From contig NZ_CAKVJA010000003.1 in NCBI RefSeq assembly GCF_934754925.1, positions 54,216 to 118,215 on the forward strand: DNA of 64,000 bases, given 5' to 3'. Made by a program: the position numbers and the translations under genes. The notes below the pieces were generated by a model. The model was not told the DNA's origin. It saw only the letters and a list, made by a program, of their open reading frames with translations, and did no database searches. This stretch comes from an uncultured Clostridium sp. GTDB taxonomy: Bacteria > Bacillota > Clostridia > Clostridiales > Clostridiaceae. Every line of letters starts with the position of its first letter. Position 1 is the first letter of the stretch. Below, in pieces: positions 9,384 through 18,108 of this stretch.

Positions 9384-11180
9384 TTAAATTTCTTTCTCTA
9401 ACATATCTAATAATTCATTAAATCTATCAATAGTTGCTTCTAATGGCTTAGATGTTGTCATATCTACTCCTGCTTTCTTTAAAATTTCTATTGGATAATC
9501 ACTTCCGCCACTCTTTAAGAATCCAACATATTTTTCAACTGCATTAGGTTGTTTGTCTAATATACTCTTAGCAAATGCAGATGCAGCTGCATATCCTGTT
9601 GCATATTGATATACATAGAAGTCACTATAGAAATGTGGTATTCTTGACCATTCAACATCAATTTCAGAATCAACTACCATTTCTGGTCCAAAGTATTTAA
9701 CATTTAATTCATGCCATTTTGCATTATAGTCCTTTGCTGTTAATGGAATACCTTTTTCAAAGCTTTCATGTGTATAAAGTTCAAACTCTGCAAACATTAA
9801 TTGTCTAAATACAGTTGTTCTTATTTGTTCCAATTCTTGATTTATTAAGTATAGCTTTTTCTTTTTATCAGTTTCTTTGTTTATTAAATGATGAATTAGT
9901 AATGCTTCATTAGTAGTTGAAGCAACTTCTGCACAGAATAATGTATAACCTGCATAATAGTAACTTTGTTCTTTTCTTGAATAATAAGAATGAATTGAGT
10001 GACCCATTTCATGAACTAAAGTTGATACATCATTAAGTTCATAATTATAATTTAATAAAACATAAGGTTTAGTATCATATCCACCCCATGAATATGCCCC
10101 ACCACGTTTTCCCTTATTAATATATTTATCTATCCATCCACCGTTAATTCCTTCTTGGAATATATCTAAATATTCTTCCCCTAAAGGTTGTAAGCCTTCA
10201 ACTGCCATTTTTACTGCATCATCAAACTCTACTCTCTCTTTAGGAATTTCAATTACTGGCACATATAAATCATACATATGCATTTCATCAAGTCCTAATA
10301 GCTTTTTCTTTAAGCCTACATATCTATGAAGTGATGAAAGATTATCATCTATAGTTTTTATAGCATTAGTATAAACTTCTAAAGGAATATCATTTGGTTT
10401 TAATGATGCTTCTAATGCACTATTATAATTTCTTACTTTAGCTCCAAAATTAAATACTTTTATTGAACTAGAAAGAGTTGTTGCTAATGTATTTTCAAAA
10501 GCTTTATATTCTTTGAATAATCCCTTAAATGCTTCTTTTCTAACTTCTCTATCCTTTGATTTAATAAATGAAGAATAGTTTCCTTCTGTTAACTCAACTT
10601 CTTCTCCATCTTCATCTTTAATATTACCGAACTTCATATCAGCATTTGTCATAATATTATGTATAGATGATGGTGCATCTAAACAATCTGAAGCTGCAGC
10701 AAGTAACTCTTCTTCTTTTTTATCTAATACGTGTGGTTTTTCCTTTAATATATTTTCTAATAAGAATTTATATGGCTCAAGTTCTTTTAATTCTTCCATT
10801 TGTTTTTCTATTGTCCCATCAGGAAGAGATAAAATTTCTGGTACCACATAAGCTGTATAAGTAGCATATTCAGCCATATAAGCATCAATTTTATTCATCA
10901 TTGCTTGATACTTTGTATTACTTGTATCTTCATCACATCTTAAATGTGCATAAACATAAATTTTTTCTGCCTTTCTTGATACCTTTTCATTTACTTCAAA
11001 ATATCTTATTAAAGTTTTTCCATCTCCAAGTTTTCCTTCAAACTCTTTAAGTTTTGGTGCTTCTTCTTGTAATTCTTTATATTCTTTTTCCCAAACTTCG
11101 TCACTAGAGTATATTTCATTAATACTCCATTTATCTTGCTCTTGTATTTCCTCTCTTTTCTTTAAAACCTTACTTTCCAT
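9384..11180 (-). CDS. pepF: Oligoendopeptidase F (M3 zinc metallopeptidase)
   Basis: A cytoplasmic zinc peptidase that trims oligopeptides. At 598 residues it has the normal PepF length. The M3 zinc site HEMGH is at 390-394 (His390, Glu391, His394), with the third ligand Glu418 in FCAEVASTTNEALL. The motif GAYSWGGYDTKPYVLLNY (about 361-378), which shapes the substrate site, is intact, as is the late GYAAASAFA helix. It starts an apparent operon pepF - rhomboid - YjdF-like gene, with 2-bp and 12-bp spacings. The gene just upstream, 42 bp away, is an unknown small acidic protein that may share the transcript. Confidence 0.94.
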   Translation of the reverse strand: MESKVLKKREEIQEQDKWSINEIYSSDEVWEKEYKELQEEAPKLKEFEGKLGDGKTLIRYFEVNEKVSRKAEKIYVYAHLRCDEDTSNTKYQAMMNKIDAYMAEYATYTAYVVPEILSLPDGTIEKQMEELKELEPYKFLLENILKEKPHVLDKKEEELLAAASDCLDAPSSIHNIMTNADMKFGNIKDEDGEEVELTEGNYSSFIKSKDREVRKEAFKGLFKEYKAFENTLATTLSSSIKVFNFGAKVRNYNSALEASLKPNDIPLEVYTNAIKTIDDNLSSLHRYVGLKKKLLGLDEMHMYDLYVPVIEIPKERVEFDDAVKMAVEGLQPLGEEYLDIFQEGINGGWIDKYINKGKRGGAYSWGGYDTKPYVLLNYNYELNDVSTLVHEMGHSIHSYYSRKEQSYYYAGYTLFCAEVASTTNEALLIHHLINKETDKKKKLYLINQELEQIRTTVFRQLMFAEFELYTHESFEKGIPLTAKDYNAKWHELNVKYFGPEMVVDSEIDVEWSRIPHFYSDFYVYQYATGYAAASAFAKSILDKQPNAVEKYVGFLKSGGSDYPIEILKKAGVDMTTSKPLEATIDRFNELLDMLEKEI

Positions 11181-11222
11181 AGCCCACCTTCAGCCTATCT
11201 CTATAGGCATCTCCTTTCTATT

Positions 11223-11621
11223 TTATTGATACTCTTCTTCTTTACCTTTAATATCATTAAAGGCTTTTTCCATAGCTTCTTCTATTAACTCTATAGAAAG
11301 AGATAACTTTTCTTCAATGTATTCATGATCATCCTTATATTTAAAATTAATTAAAAACGTTGGATTATACTCATCATCAACTTCTTCAATTTCAAACCCT
11401 TCATTTTCAAATAATTCCATATTAAATACATCATATATTGCAGAGTATTCCCATTCTTCAACATCTTTATTTGTATCAAATTTTATATAAACATTATCTC
11501 CTTTAACATAAAAACCTTTTATATGTTCTGCTCCTTCTGAAACCTTATAACTTCCAAGTTCCTTGGTTACAAATCCTGTTTCATTATCTCTTTCCATTAA
11601 TATTAAGCTTGAATAATCCAT
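11223..11621 (-). CDS. Small acidic conserved hypothetical protein
   Basis: A 132-residue, soluble, strongly acidic protein that I do not recognise with certainty; it resembles a clostridial family of unknown function. It has no signal peptide or membrane segment. A beta-rich N-terminal half is followed by a predicted helix (about 103-131) rich in Glu and Lys. AGGAG precedes the ATG at 11621. It lies 42 bp before pepF on the same strand. Confidence 0.6.
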   Translation of the reverse strand: MDYSSLILMERDNETGFVTKELGSYKVSEGAEHIKGFYVKGDNVYIKFDTNKDVEEWEYSAIYDVFNMELFENEGFEIEEVDDEYNPTFLINFKYKDDHEYIEEKLSLSIELIEEAMEKAFNDIKGKEEEYQ

Positions 11622-11906
11622 AATAATATTCTCCTTTTCGTCTTATCACTATCTGTATTTTTCTATTCATAAACTGAATTTCATCTTATGAATTTAATGT
11701 TAGCAAATAAAATTATAAATTCTTTATTATTTTGCTAAAAATATTTATTTAAATTTATTAAAAATTCACACTCTATATTAAAGAATGTTTTATCTTAATT
11801 ATATTGTTAGTATTCCAAATATACAATATTTTCTTTACTTATTTACACAATATGGTAATATATAATTATAAAATAATAGCATTAATTTCTTTATGGAGGT
11901 TAACAT

Positions 11907-12341
11907 ATGAGCACTGTTTCTGTAATAAAAAAAGAAAATTTAATTAAAATAAATCATAAAAAAAAGAAAATACAAAGAAATAGAAAAATTATTGCAACAT
12001 GTATTTTATTGTTAACATTATTTATTATAGGAACCTCCATAAAAAATATGTATGTATCTTCTAAATGTTCTAATCTTATTTATTCAGTTGACTATTATTT
12101 TACTCACTGGAAAGATAAATCTCTTAGATTAATAGAAGTAGAATCTATGTCTGTAATATCAAATACTGACAACAAAATAGAAATTGAGGCCTATGGTTTT
12201 GCATATAAGAAACCCTATAAAAAAACTTATTTAATAGGAACTTTTAGTGAAGATGATAAAGGTCGTTGGCATATGGAATCAGTTAAAATTAAGGAGGAAA
12301 ATTCTAATATAAAATCAGAATACAGTTCTCCATCACAATAA
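11907..12341 (+). CDS. Unknown single-pass membrane protein
   Basis: A 144-residue protein with a very basic N-terminus (about 1-27, rich in Lys and Arg) and one membrane segment at about 29-46 (ATCILLLTLFIIGTS). About 95 residues then lie outside, ending in an acidic Ser-rich tail. GGAGG lies 9 bases before the ATG. A plausible promoter with an extended -10 (TGGTAATAT) lies about 45-55 bases upstream. It converges with the next gene across a hairpin. No family was recognised. Confidence 0.65.
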   Translation: MSTVSVIKKENLIKINHKKKKIQRNRKIIATCILLLTLFIIGTSIKNMYVSSKCSNLIYSVDYYFTHWKDKSLRLIEVESMSVISNTDNKIEIEAYGFAYKKPYKKTYLIGTFSEDDKGRWHMESVKIKEENSNIKSEYSSPSQ

Positions 12342-12343
12342 AA

Positions 12344-12373
12344 ATATGCGCATCCATAAAACGATGCGCATAT
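12344..12373. terminator. GC-rich hairpin between convergent genes
   Basis: An 11-bp perfect stem (ATATGCGCATC with GATGCGCATAT) separates convergent genes. Each arm itself contains the palindrome ATGCGCAT. There is no real T-run on either side, so termination is likely but less typical. Confidence 0.55.
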
Positions 12374-12378
12374 TATCG

Positions 12379-12648
12379 CTAAGACTCTAATAAATTATCA
12401 AATTCTCTACTTACATTCCAAGTATGATAATTATTTCCTTCCTTTGAGTGATTTTCTATAAAATCTTGTAAATCAACTTCAACTTCAGTATATTCATCTA
12501 ATTCTAATTTTACAGTATCATCTTCAGTAAATTCAATTTTAGTAATTTCTCCTTGTTCTATTTCTTCACTACCATAGTGAAAAATTACTCCTAACTCTAC
12601 TAATGTATCAAAACTTTCTTTTAATTCTTCAACTTTATCTTTTGTCAT
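12379..12648 (-). CDS. Small acidic hypothetical protein
   Basis: An 89-residue acidic protein without membrane segments, with an alternating pattern suggesting a small beta-barrel followed by a helix. It begins 13 bp after the histidine kinase stop with its own AAGGAG, so it closes the two-component operon. Function is not recognised; a role linked to the sensor system is inferred from position only. Confidence 0.55.
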   Translation of the reverse strand: MTKDKVEELKESFDTLVELGVIFHYGSEEIEQGEITKIEFTEDDTVKLELDEYTEVEVDLQDFIENHSKEGNNYHTWNVSREFDNLLES

Positions 12649-12661
12649 TCCTTTTTTCTCC

Positions 12662-13909
12662 TTATACTATTACTTTCAATAATATTATATTAAAAATTGT
12701 TCCTTTTCCAAGTTCGCTTTCTGCTGTTATACTACCACCATGTGCTTCTATTATCTTTTTACTTAATGATAATCCAATTCCTATACTCTTAGGATTTATA
12801 GAATTTTTACCTTTATAAAATCTTTTAAATATATTTTTAAGTTCAGATTTTTCAATTCCTTCCCCATTATCGCTTATTGTAATACTAATAAATATAGGTG
12901 TTTCTTCAAGTATAATTTTGATTTTCCCATTGATATCTGTATGTTCTATAGCATTTTTTATTATATTACTTAAACTTTCAGCAATCCATTTTTTATCATG
13001 CAAATAATATCCCTCGCTATTAAAATCTAACTCTATACTTTGTTTTTTATTATTAGCACTTACTTTTAATGGTTCTATAGCATACCTTATACTTTCACTA
13101 ATTGGTATCATTTCTTTATTATAACTTACTGCATTACTTTCTATTCTTGCATATTTAAGTAGTGTTGTTATAAGCCAATCCATTCTATCTAATTGCTCAG
13201 ACGTCATTTCTATAAATTTGCTTTTTGTTTCAATATCCATATTTTCATGATTTTTTAATATATCATTATAAGCTATTAAAGCTGAAAGTGGTGTTTTTAA
13301 CTGATGTGATATATCATTTATTATATCTTTTAAATTTATTTTTTCATTTTTTAGATCTCTTAATGCATTTTCAAGTCTTTCTCCCATATGAATAAACTTA
13401 TTATAAAATACATAAAAGTCACCTTCCTCAAATTTAAGTTCTGTAGAATTAAAATTTCCTTCAACCATTTCATCAGCTCTTTCACCCAACTTTTTTATAT
13501 TATTAAATATTGGTGAAATAATCTTTAAAATTAATATCATAGCTACTATAAAAAATAATATCCATAATAATATTATAGTTAACTTCAAATTGCTATAACT
13601 ATCCTTAAGAATTGGATTTTTTATTGGATTTAAATTTTCATTATAATAATATTTATCTAAAATATTGTTTCCTAATTCATAGTACTCATTTATATTTCCT
13701 TTAGTTATTATTGGAACTATTTCTTCTTCAATTTCAGGATTATTTTCAATTATTACTCCAACTAAAGCCGTATTTTGATCAATATATTTTTTATTTATAT
13801 CATTAAACCAATTGTATGTTATAAAAATAAAAGCTGTTAAAAATACTAAAAAGGTTATAAGGCTAGTTATTATAATAAGTTTTACTTCCTTATTTTTAAG
13901 TAACCTCAT
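12662..13909 (-). CDS. Sensor histidine kinase, OmpR-partner type
   Basis: A 415-residue membrane sensor. Membrane segments at about 11-31 and 110-130 enclose an extracytoplasmic domain of about 75 residues. Then come a HAMP-like linker (about 133-180), the HisKA box DISHQLKTPLSALIAY with phospho-acceptor His202, and the HATPase domain (NIIKNAIEH, DNGEGI, GIGLSLSKKIIEAHGG). All catalytic motifs are present. It starts 3 bp after the response regulator stop. Because the external loop is substantial, it is not the loop-less BceS type. The neighbouring ABC transporter suggests that it senses an envelope stress or antimicrobial compound; that is inference. Confidence 0.9.
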   Translation of the reverse strand: MRLLKNKEVKLIIITSLITFLVFLTAFIFITYNWFNDINKKYIDQNTALVGVIIENNPEIEEEIVPIITKGNINEYYELGNNILDKYYYNENLNPIKNPILKDSYSNLKLTIILLWILFFIVAMILILKIISPIFNNIKKLGERADEMVEGNFNSTELKFEEGDFYVFYNKFIHMGERLENALRDLKNEKINLKDIINDISHQLKTPLSALIAYNDILKNHENMDIETKSKFIEMTSEQLDRMDWLITTLLKYARIESNAVSYNKEMIPISESIRYAIEPLKVSANNKKQSIELDFNSEGYYLHDKKWIAESLSNIIKNAIEHTDINGKIKIILEETPIFISITISDNGEGIEKSELKNIFKRFYKGKNSINPKSIGIGLSLSKKIIEAHGGSITAESELGKGTIFNIILLKVIV

Positions 13910-13912
13910 ATA

Positions 13913-14617
13913 TTATACCTCCTTAGCTTCTTTAGCCCATCTATATCCTATTCCTCTTACTGTTTCTATGTATATAGGATTTTTTATATCATCTTCAACT
14001 TTTTCTCTTAATCTTTTTATATAAACTGTTAACGCGTTTCCATCAACAAAATTTCCATCAGTATCCCATAGCCTTTCTAATAATAAATTTCTTTCTAATA
14101 CATTTCCCTTATTCTTTATTAAAAGCAATAATAGTTTATATTCAATAGTTGTAAGATCAATAACTTCTCCTTTTTTATAAACCTTATATTTTAATAATTC
14201 AACAGTTATATCCCCACTTATAATTCTATTACTATTTTCTTCTTTTTTAGGCGCTACTCCTCTTCTCCTTAAAACTGCATTTATTCTAGAAACTAATTCT
14301 TTAACTCTTATAGGCTTAGTTATATAATCATCTCCACCCATATCTAATCCCATAACTACATTTCCTTCTTCATCACATGCAGTCATAAATATTATAGGTA
14401 TTTCACTATTTTCTCTTATTTCTTTGCAAAGTTCATATCCTGTTCCATCTGGTAGCATTACATCTAATAGTATTATGTTAAATTCATTATTTTTATATTT
14501 ATCTCTAGCCTCACTTAAATTCTTAGCATGAACTACATCAAACCCTTCTTGCTTTAATGTATATTCCATTCCTAATGCTAATGGTAAATCATCCTCTACA
14601 AATAATATTTTTATCAT
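13913..14617 (-). CDS. OmpR/PhoB-family response regulator
   Basis: A 234-residue transcription factor phosphorylated by the kinase downstream. The receiver domain has the acidic pair Asp9/Asp10, phospho-acceptor Asp52 (LLDVMLPDG) and Lys101 (YITKPIRVKEL). The C-terminal winged helix (about 130-230) shows NVLERNLLLERLW and YIKRLREKVE, ending with the GIGYRWA wing. Its AAAGGGG ribosome site lies only about 10 bases behind a strong hairpin at 14644-14672, leaving little room for a private promoter. The ABC transporter immediately upstream on the same strand is its probable target. Confidence 0.93.
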   Translation of the reverse strand: MIKILFVEDDLPLALGMEYTLKQEGFDVVHAKNLSEARDKYKNNEFNIILLDVMLPDGTGYELCKEIRENSEIPIIFMTACDEEGNVVMGLDMGGDDYITKPIRVKELVSRINAVLRRRGVAPKKEENSNRIISGDITVELLKYKVYKKGEVIDLTTIEYKLLLLLIKNKGNVLERNLLLERLWDTDGNFVDGNALTVYIKRLREKVEDDIKNPIYIETVRGIGYRWAKEAKEV

Positions 14618-14643
14618 ATTTACTATTTCCCCTTTATTCTAAA

Positions 14644-14672
14644 ATAGGAGCAGAAAGTTATTCTGCTCCTAT
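14644..14672 (-). terminator. Hairpin between ABC operon and two-component operon
   Basis: A perfect 12-bp stem (ATAGGAGCAGAA and complement, 5-base loop) is followed by TTTT on the minus strand. It ends the transporter transcript 27 bp before the regulator start, so it may be a partial terminator or attenuator. Confidence 0.75.
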
Positions 14673-14763
14673 CTTTTTATACTCAATTGAATAATTTACT
14701 AATCTTTCCTAATTAATCACTATATATATTATAACCTATTAATTTCACTTTATAAATAAGTTA

Positions 14764-17286
14764 CTACTCAACATTTCTTATAGTTTCTACTAAGCTCATC
14801 TTTTTAAGTTTATTTAATGGAATTAATGATGCTATAAGAACTACCAATAAATTAATTATAAAACCTATAATAAAAGGTTGCCAGTAAATTTTGTTTGACA
14901 TTGTAAAACCATATGATACCATTTTAACAACTAATAAAACTAATGGAATTGAAAGAACTCCTGCTAATATAGATGAAAATATACCATGTAATATACCTTC
15001 AAGTAAAACCATCTTAGTAAGCTGCCCTTCACTCATTCCAATTGTTCCTAACGTTCCAAATTCTTTCTTTTTAAGAAGTATATTAAGAGAAATAGTGTTT
15101 ACAACATTAACTACTCCTATTAAGGTTATCATTACTATAAACCCATAAATAAATACATTTATTACATTCCACATTTCTTCATTACTTTGATTATCTTTAT
15201 TTATATCACTAAATGTTATTTCATTATTTTCTGCTATATTATTAATCTTTTCTGCTGTTTTCTCAATAGACTTTTCATCATTTACATCTTTATATCTAAA
15301 TCCAATAGTAGTACTATAATCATTTTCATCATAAAAGTTATTAAAACTATTAAAATTCATTATTATTTTAAATGTAGTACTAAAGTCATAATCAAATGGA
15401 CTTCTATTTATTATTTTCTTAACTTTAAATTCTATAAAATCATTACTTGTTTTATCTTTTTCTAAATTTTCATTTACCTCATCTAAATTTTCTACCGCAT
15501 GTACCTCAATAGAACTCCTAGCTACTTTAATAGTGTCTCCTTCTTTTAAATTAGTAAAATCAATATTTTCTAACTGCCCCTCTGCATTATAATTTGCCAG
15601 ACTATTAACTATAACTACTTCGTCACTTTCTAAATTTCCATCAATCCCTAACTCATTTAATGCTTCATCACTATATCCTTCAATTTCTGCATTTTCTATT
15701 AAACTATTATCTAAAGTATTATACCTATAGTTCTTATATTTATCAGTTACTACATCTCCATCCAAATATAAATAAGGTATATATTTATTTGAAATTTTAT
15801 ATACATAATCAATACCATCTATTGATTTAACTTCATATTCAATCTTATCAATATTTTTATAAGGGTATAGCTTTCCGTGTGCTAAACTATTCTTTTTTAT
15901 ATAATCTAACTCATCTATTCTTTTCATATTTAATGTAGTAAATGTAATAAACATAATAAGTGAAATACTTAATGAAAGTATTGTTACTGTAAATCTTTTC
16001 GAATTTTTTCTTATATTTTTATAAGCTATCCATCCTTCTATTCCAAATATTTTTCTTATAATATTTCCTTTATAATACTTATTTTTTTCTTCTCCATTGT
16101 TTCCTTTAATAACACTTATAGGTGAAACTTTTCCTGCTTTCCTTGCTGGCCCAAAAGTTGCTAAAAATATCGTTAATACTCCTAATATTATTGTAAATAA
16201 TATTATACTTGGATAAAATTTAACAACTAATTGTCCTCCTTCAAACATATTTGATATTTTACTATCTAATATCTTAACAGTTATCCAAACACCCAAAAAT
16301 CCAAATATAGTACCAAATGGTATTGAAGTTAAACACATTAATAAGCCTTCTCTTATAACAATATTACTTACTTGCCTTGGAGTTGCCCCTACACTTCTAA
16401 GTATTCCAAACTGTGTCATTCTTTCAGTTACTGATATGTTTATAGCATTATAAATTAAAAATATAGTCGCTAATACAATTATAGCTAGTACAAAAATGAC
16501 CATACCTTTAATTGCTGTATTTATACCAACATATGAACTTTCACCTTTTAAAGATAATAAGTCATTATTTATAGAAATATGATTAAATTTCCTCTCTAAA
16601 TTAAAATTATCAAATTTTTCATTAACTAAGTCTGTTTTATTTTTATTATTAACTACTGTAAAAAATACATTATACTCCTTATTATCTTCAAGATTATCTA
16701 AAAGTGTTTCTCCTGAAAATACTGAATTACCAGTTTCATATTGCTCTTTAATAAAGCCTACAACTTTATATTCCTTATAATTATCAGTTAATACTTCATT
16801 TGCATCTTTATCATATTGAACTTCTCTTAATCTTACAGTATCTCCTATACTAATTCCTAAACCTTCTTTTGCATTATTATTTAAAATAAGCTCTTTACTA
16901 CTCTTAGGATACTCTCCTTCTGTTAATTTTGTTGTAGTTATATCATTTGAATAAGTTGTATCTTGCTCTGTTATATAAATACTATTTTCGCCTTTTCCTT
17001 CTAATGTTAACTTTCCTAAAACTACATTGGCAATTGTACCTACCTTTTCTAGATCAACATCATTTCTTAGTATCTTTACTACCTCTGCATTGACACTTGA
17101 AAATCCAAATTCATAATCCCCATTATTATCTATAGCTCTATCATACATGTAATCATTAAAACTTAATCCTAGAAATCCAACTCCACTAATAAGTGATAAT
17201 GAAAGAATTATACCTATAATAGTAAATAATGTTCTTTTCTTATTTTTCTTTAAATATTTTAAAGTAATATCACTATAACTTTTCAT
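14764..17286 (-). CDS. ABC transporter permease, two FtsX domains
   Basis: An 840-residue membrane protein of the FtsX/MacB permease superfamily, which moves lipids or peptides or drives envelope mechanics rather than importing solutes. Segments lie at about 17-40, then three near 255-380 enclosing the first FtsX domain (RMTQFGILRSVGATPRQV). A repeat of the layout follows in the second half (segment near 430-450, then three in the last 130 residues with KKEFGTLGTIGMSEGQL). Large external regions lie between. Its ATG overlaps the ATPase stop by one base (TAATG), so the two are co-translated. Such permeases often serve antimicrobial peptide resistance when beside a two-component system; the substrate is not visible. 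Confidence 0.88.
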   Translation of the reverse strand: MKSYSDITLKYLKKNKKRTLFTIIGIILSLSLISGVGFLGLSFNDYMYDRAIDNNGDYEFGFSSVNAEVVKILRNDVDLEKVGTIANVVLGKLTLEGKGENSIYITEQDTTYSNDITTTKLTEGEYPKSSKELILNNNAKEGLGISIGDTVRLREVQYDKDANEVLTDNYKEYKVVGFIKEQYETGNSVFSGETLLDNLEDNKEYNVFFTVVNNKNKTDLVNEKFDNFNLERKFNHISINNDLLSLKGESSYVGINTAIKGMVIFVLAIIVLATIFLIYNAINISVTERMTQFGILRSVGATPRQVSNIVIREGLLMCLTSIPFGTIFGFLGVWITVKILDSKISNMFEGGQLVVKFYPSIILFTIILGVLTIFLATFGPARKAGKVSPISVIKGNNGEEKNKYYKGNIIRKIFGIEGWIAYKNIRKNSKRFTVTILSLSISLIMFITFTTLNMKRIDELDYIKKNSLAHGKLYPYKNIDKIEYEVKSIDGIDYVYKISNKYIPYLYLDGDVVTDKYKNYRYNTLDNSLIENAEIEGYSDEALNELGIDGNLESDEVVIVNSLANYNAEGQLENIDFTNLKEGDTIKVARSSIEVHAVENLDEVNENLEKDKTSNDFIEFKVKKIINRSPFDYDFSTTFKIIMNFNSFNNFYDENDYSTTIGFRYKDVNDEKSIEKTAEKINNIAENNEITFSDINKDNQSNEEMWNVINVFIYGFIVMITLIGVVNVVNTISLNILLKKKEFGTLGTIGMSEGQLTKMVLLEGILHGIFSSILAGVLSIPLVLLVVKMVSYGFTMSNKIYWQPFIIGFIINLLVVLIASLIPLNKLKKMSLVETIRNVE

Positions 17287-17966
17287 TATTTATTCACCTC
17301 ATCAGTAGTGATTTGTCCATCCTCAATAGTAATAACCCTATCTGCAGATTTTGCTATATTAATATCATGTGTAATTAAAATTAATGTTTGATTATATTTT
17401 TTTGCACAATATTTTAAAAGTTCTAATACTTCCTTTGAATTTTTAGAATCAAGATTTCCTGTAGGTTCATCTGCTAAAATAATTGATGGCTTATTAGCTA
17501 AAGCTCTTCCTATAGAAACCCTTTGCTGCTGTCCTCCTGATAACTCTGATGGATGATGATTTCTTCTTTCTTCTAATCCTAATAATTTCAAAAGCTCATT
17601 CATATAATTTTTATCTATCTTTCCATTATCTAAAAGAACTGGCATTTCAATATTTTCTTCTGCAGTTAAAACTGGTATTAAGTTAAAAAATTGAAATACA
17701 AATCCTAACTTTCTTCTTCTTAAAATTGCTAATTCTTTTTCCTTTAATTTATAAATACTTTCTCCTTTTATTATTACTTCTCCAGAACTAGGTTTGTCTA
17801 CTCCACCAATTAGGTGTAACAATGTACTTTTTCCAGATCCAGATGGTCCAACTATTGCAACAAATTCTCCTTGTTCTATATTTAAATTTATATTTTTTAA
17901 AGCCTTAACTTCTGCTTCTCCACTACCATATACTTTACTTAAATTCTTTACTTCTATAAGTGCCAT
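17286..17966 (-). CDS. ABC transporter ATP-binding protein (LolD/MacB type)
   Basis: A 226-residue ATPase for the FtsX-type permease that follows. Walker A is GPSGSGKST (40-48), the Q-loop lies in VFQFFNLIPVLTAEENIEMP, the signature is LSGGQQQR, Walker B is IILADEPTGNLDSK and the switch His lies in LITHDINIA. The LADEPTGNLDS wording marks the LolD/MacB/BceA subgroup. It is the first gene of the operon, with an AGG-type site before the ATG at 17966. Confidence 0.93.
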   Translation of the reverse strand: MALIEVKNLSKVYGSGEAEVKALKNINLNIEQGEFVAIVGPSGSGKSTLLHLIGGVDKPSSGEVIIKGESIYKLKEKELAILRRRKLGFVFQFFNLIPVLTAEENIEMPVLLDNGKIDKNYMNELLKLLGLEERRNHHPSELSGGQQQRVSIGRALANKPSIILADEPTGNLDSKNSKEVLELLKYCAKKYNQTLILITHDINIAKSADRVITIEDGQITTDEVNK

Positions 17967-18068
17967 AACCTGCTCTCCCCTTAATTTTTTATTATAGCTA
18001 CATTATAAAATCTAAATATTACATTACTATAAATTCAATTATTACAATTTATTAATATTAAACATAAT

Positions 18069-18103
18069 AAAAGTGAAGTAGATTTATTTTTTACTTCACT
18101 TTT
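18069..18103 (-). terminator. Terminator of asnB
   Basis: A 12-bp stem (AAAAGTGAAGTA and complement) directly follows the asnB stop; flanking A and T runs suit a Rho-independent terminator. Confidence 0.8.
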
Positions 18104-18108
18104 ACAAC

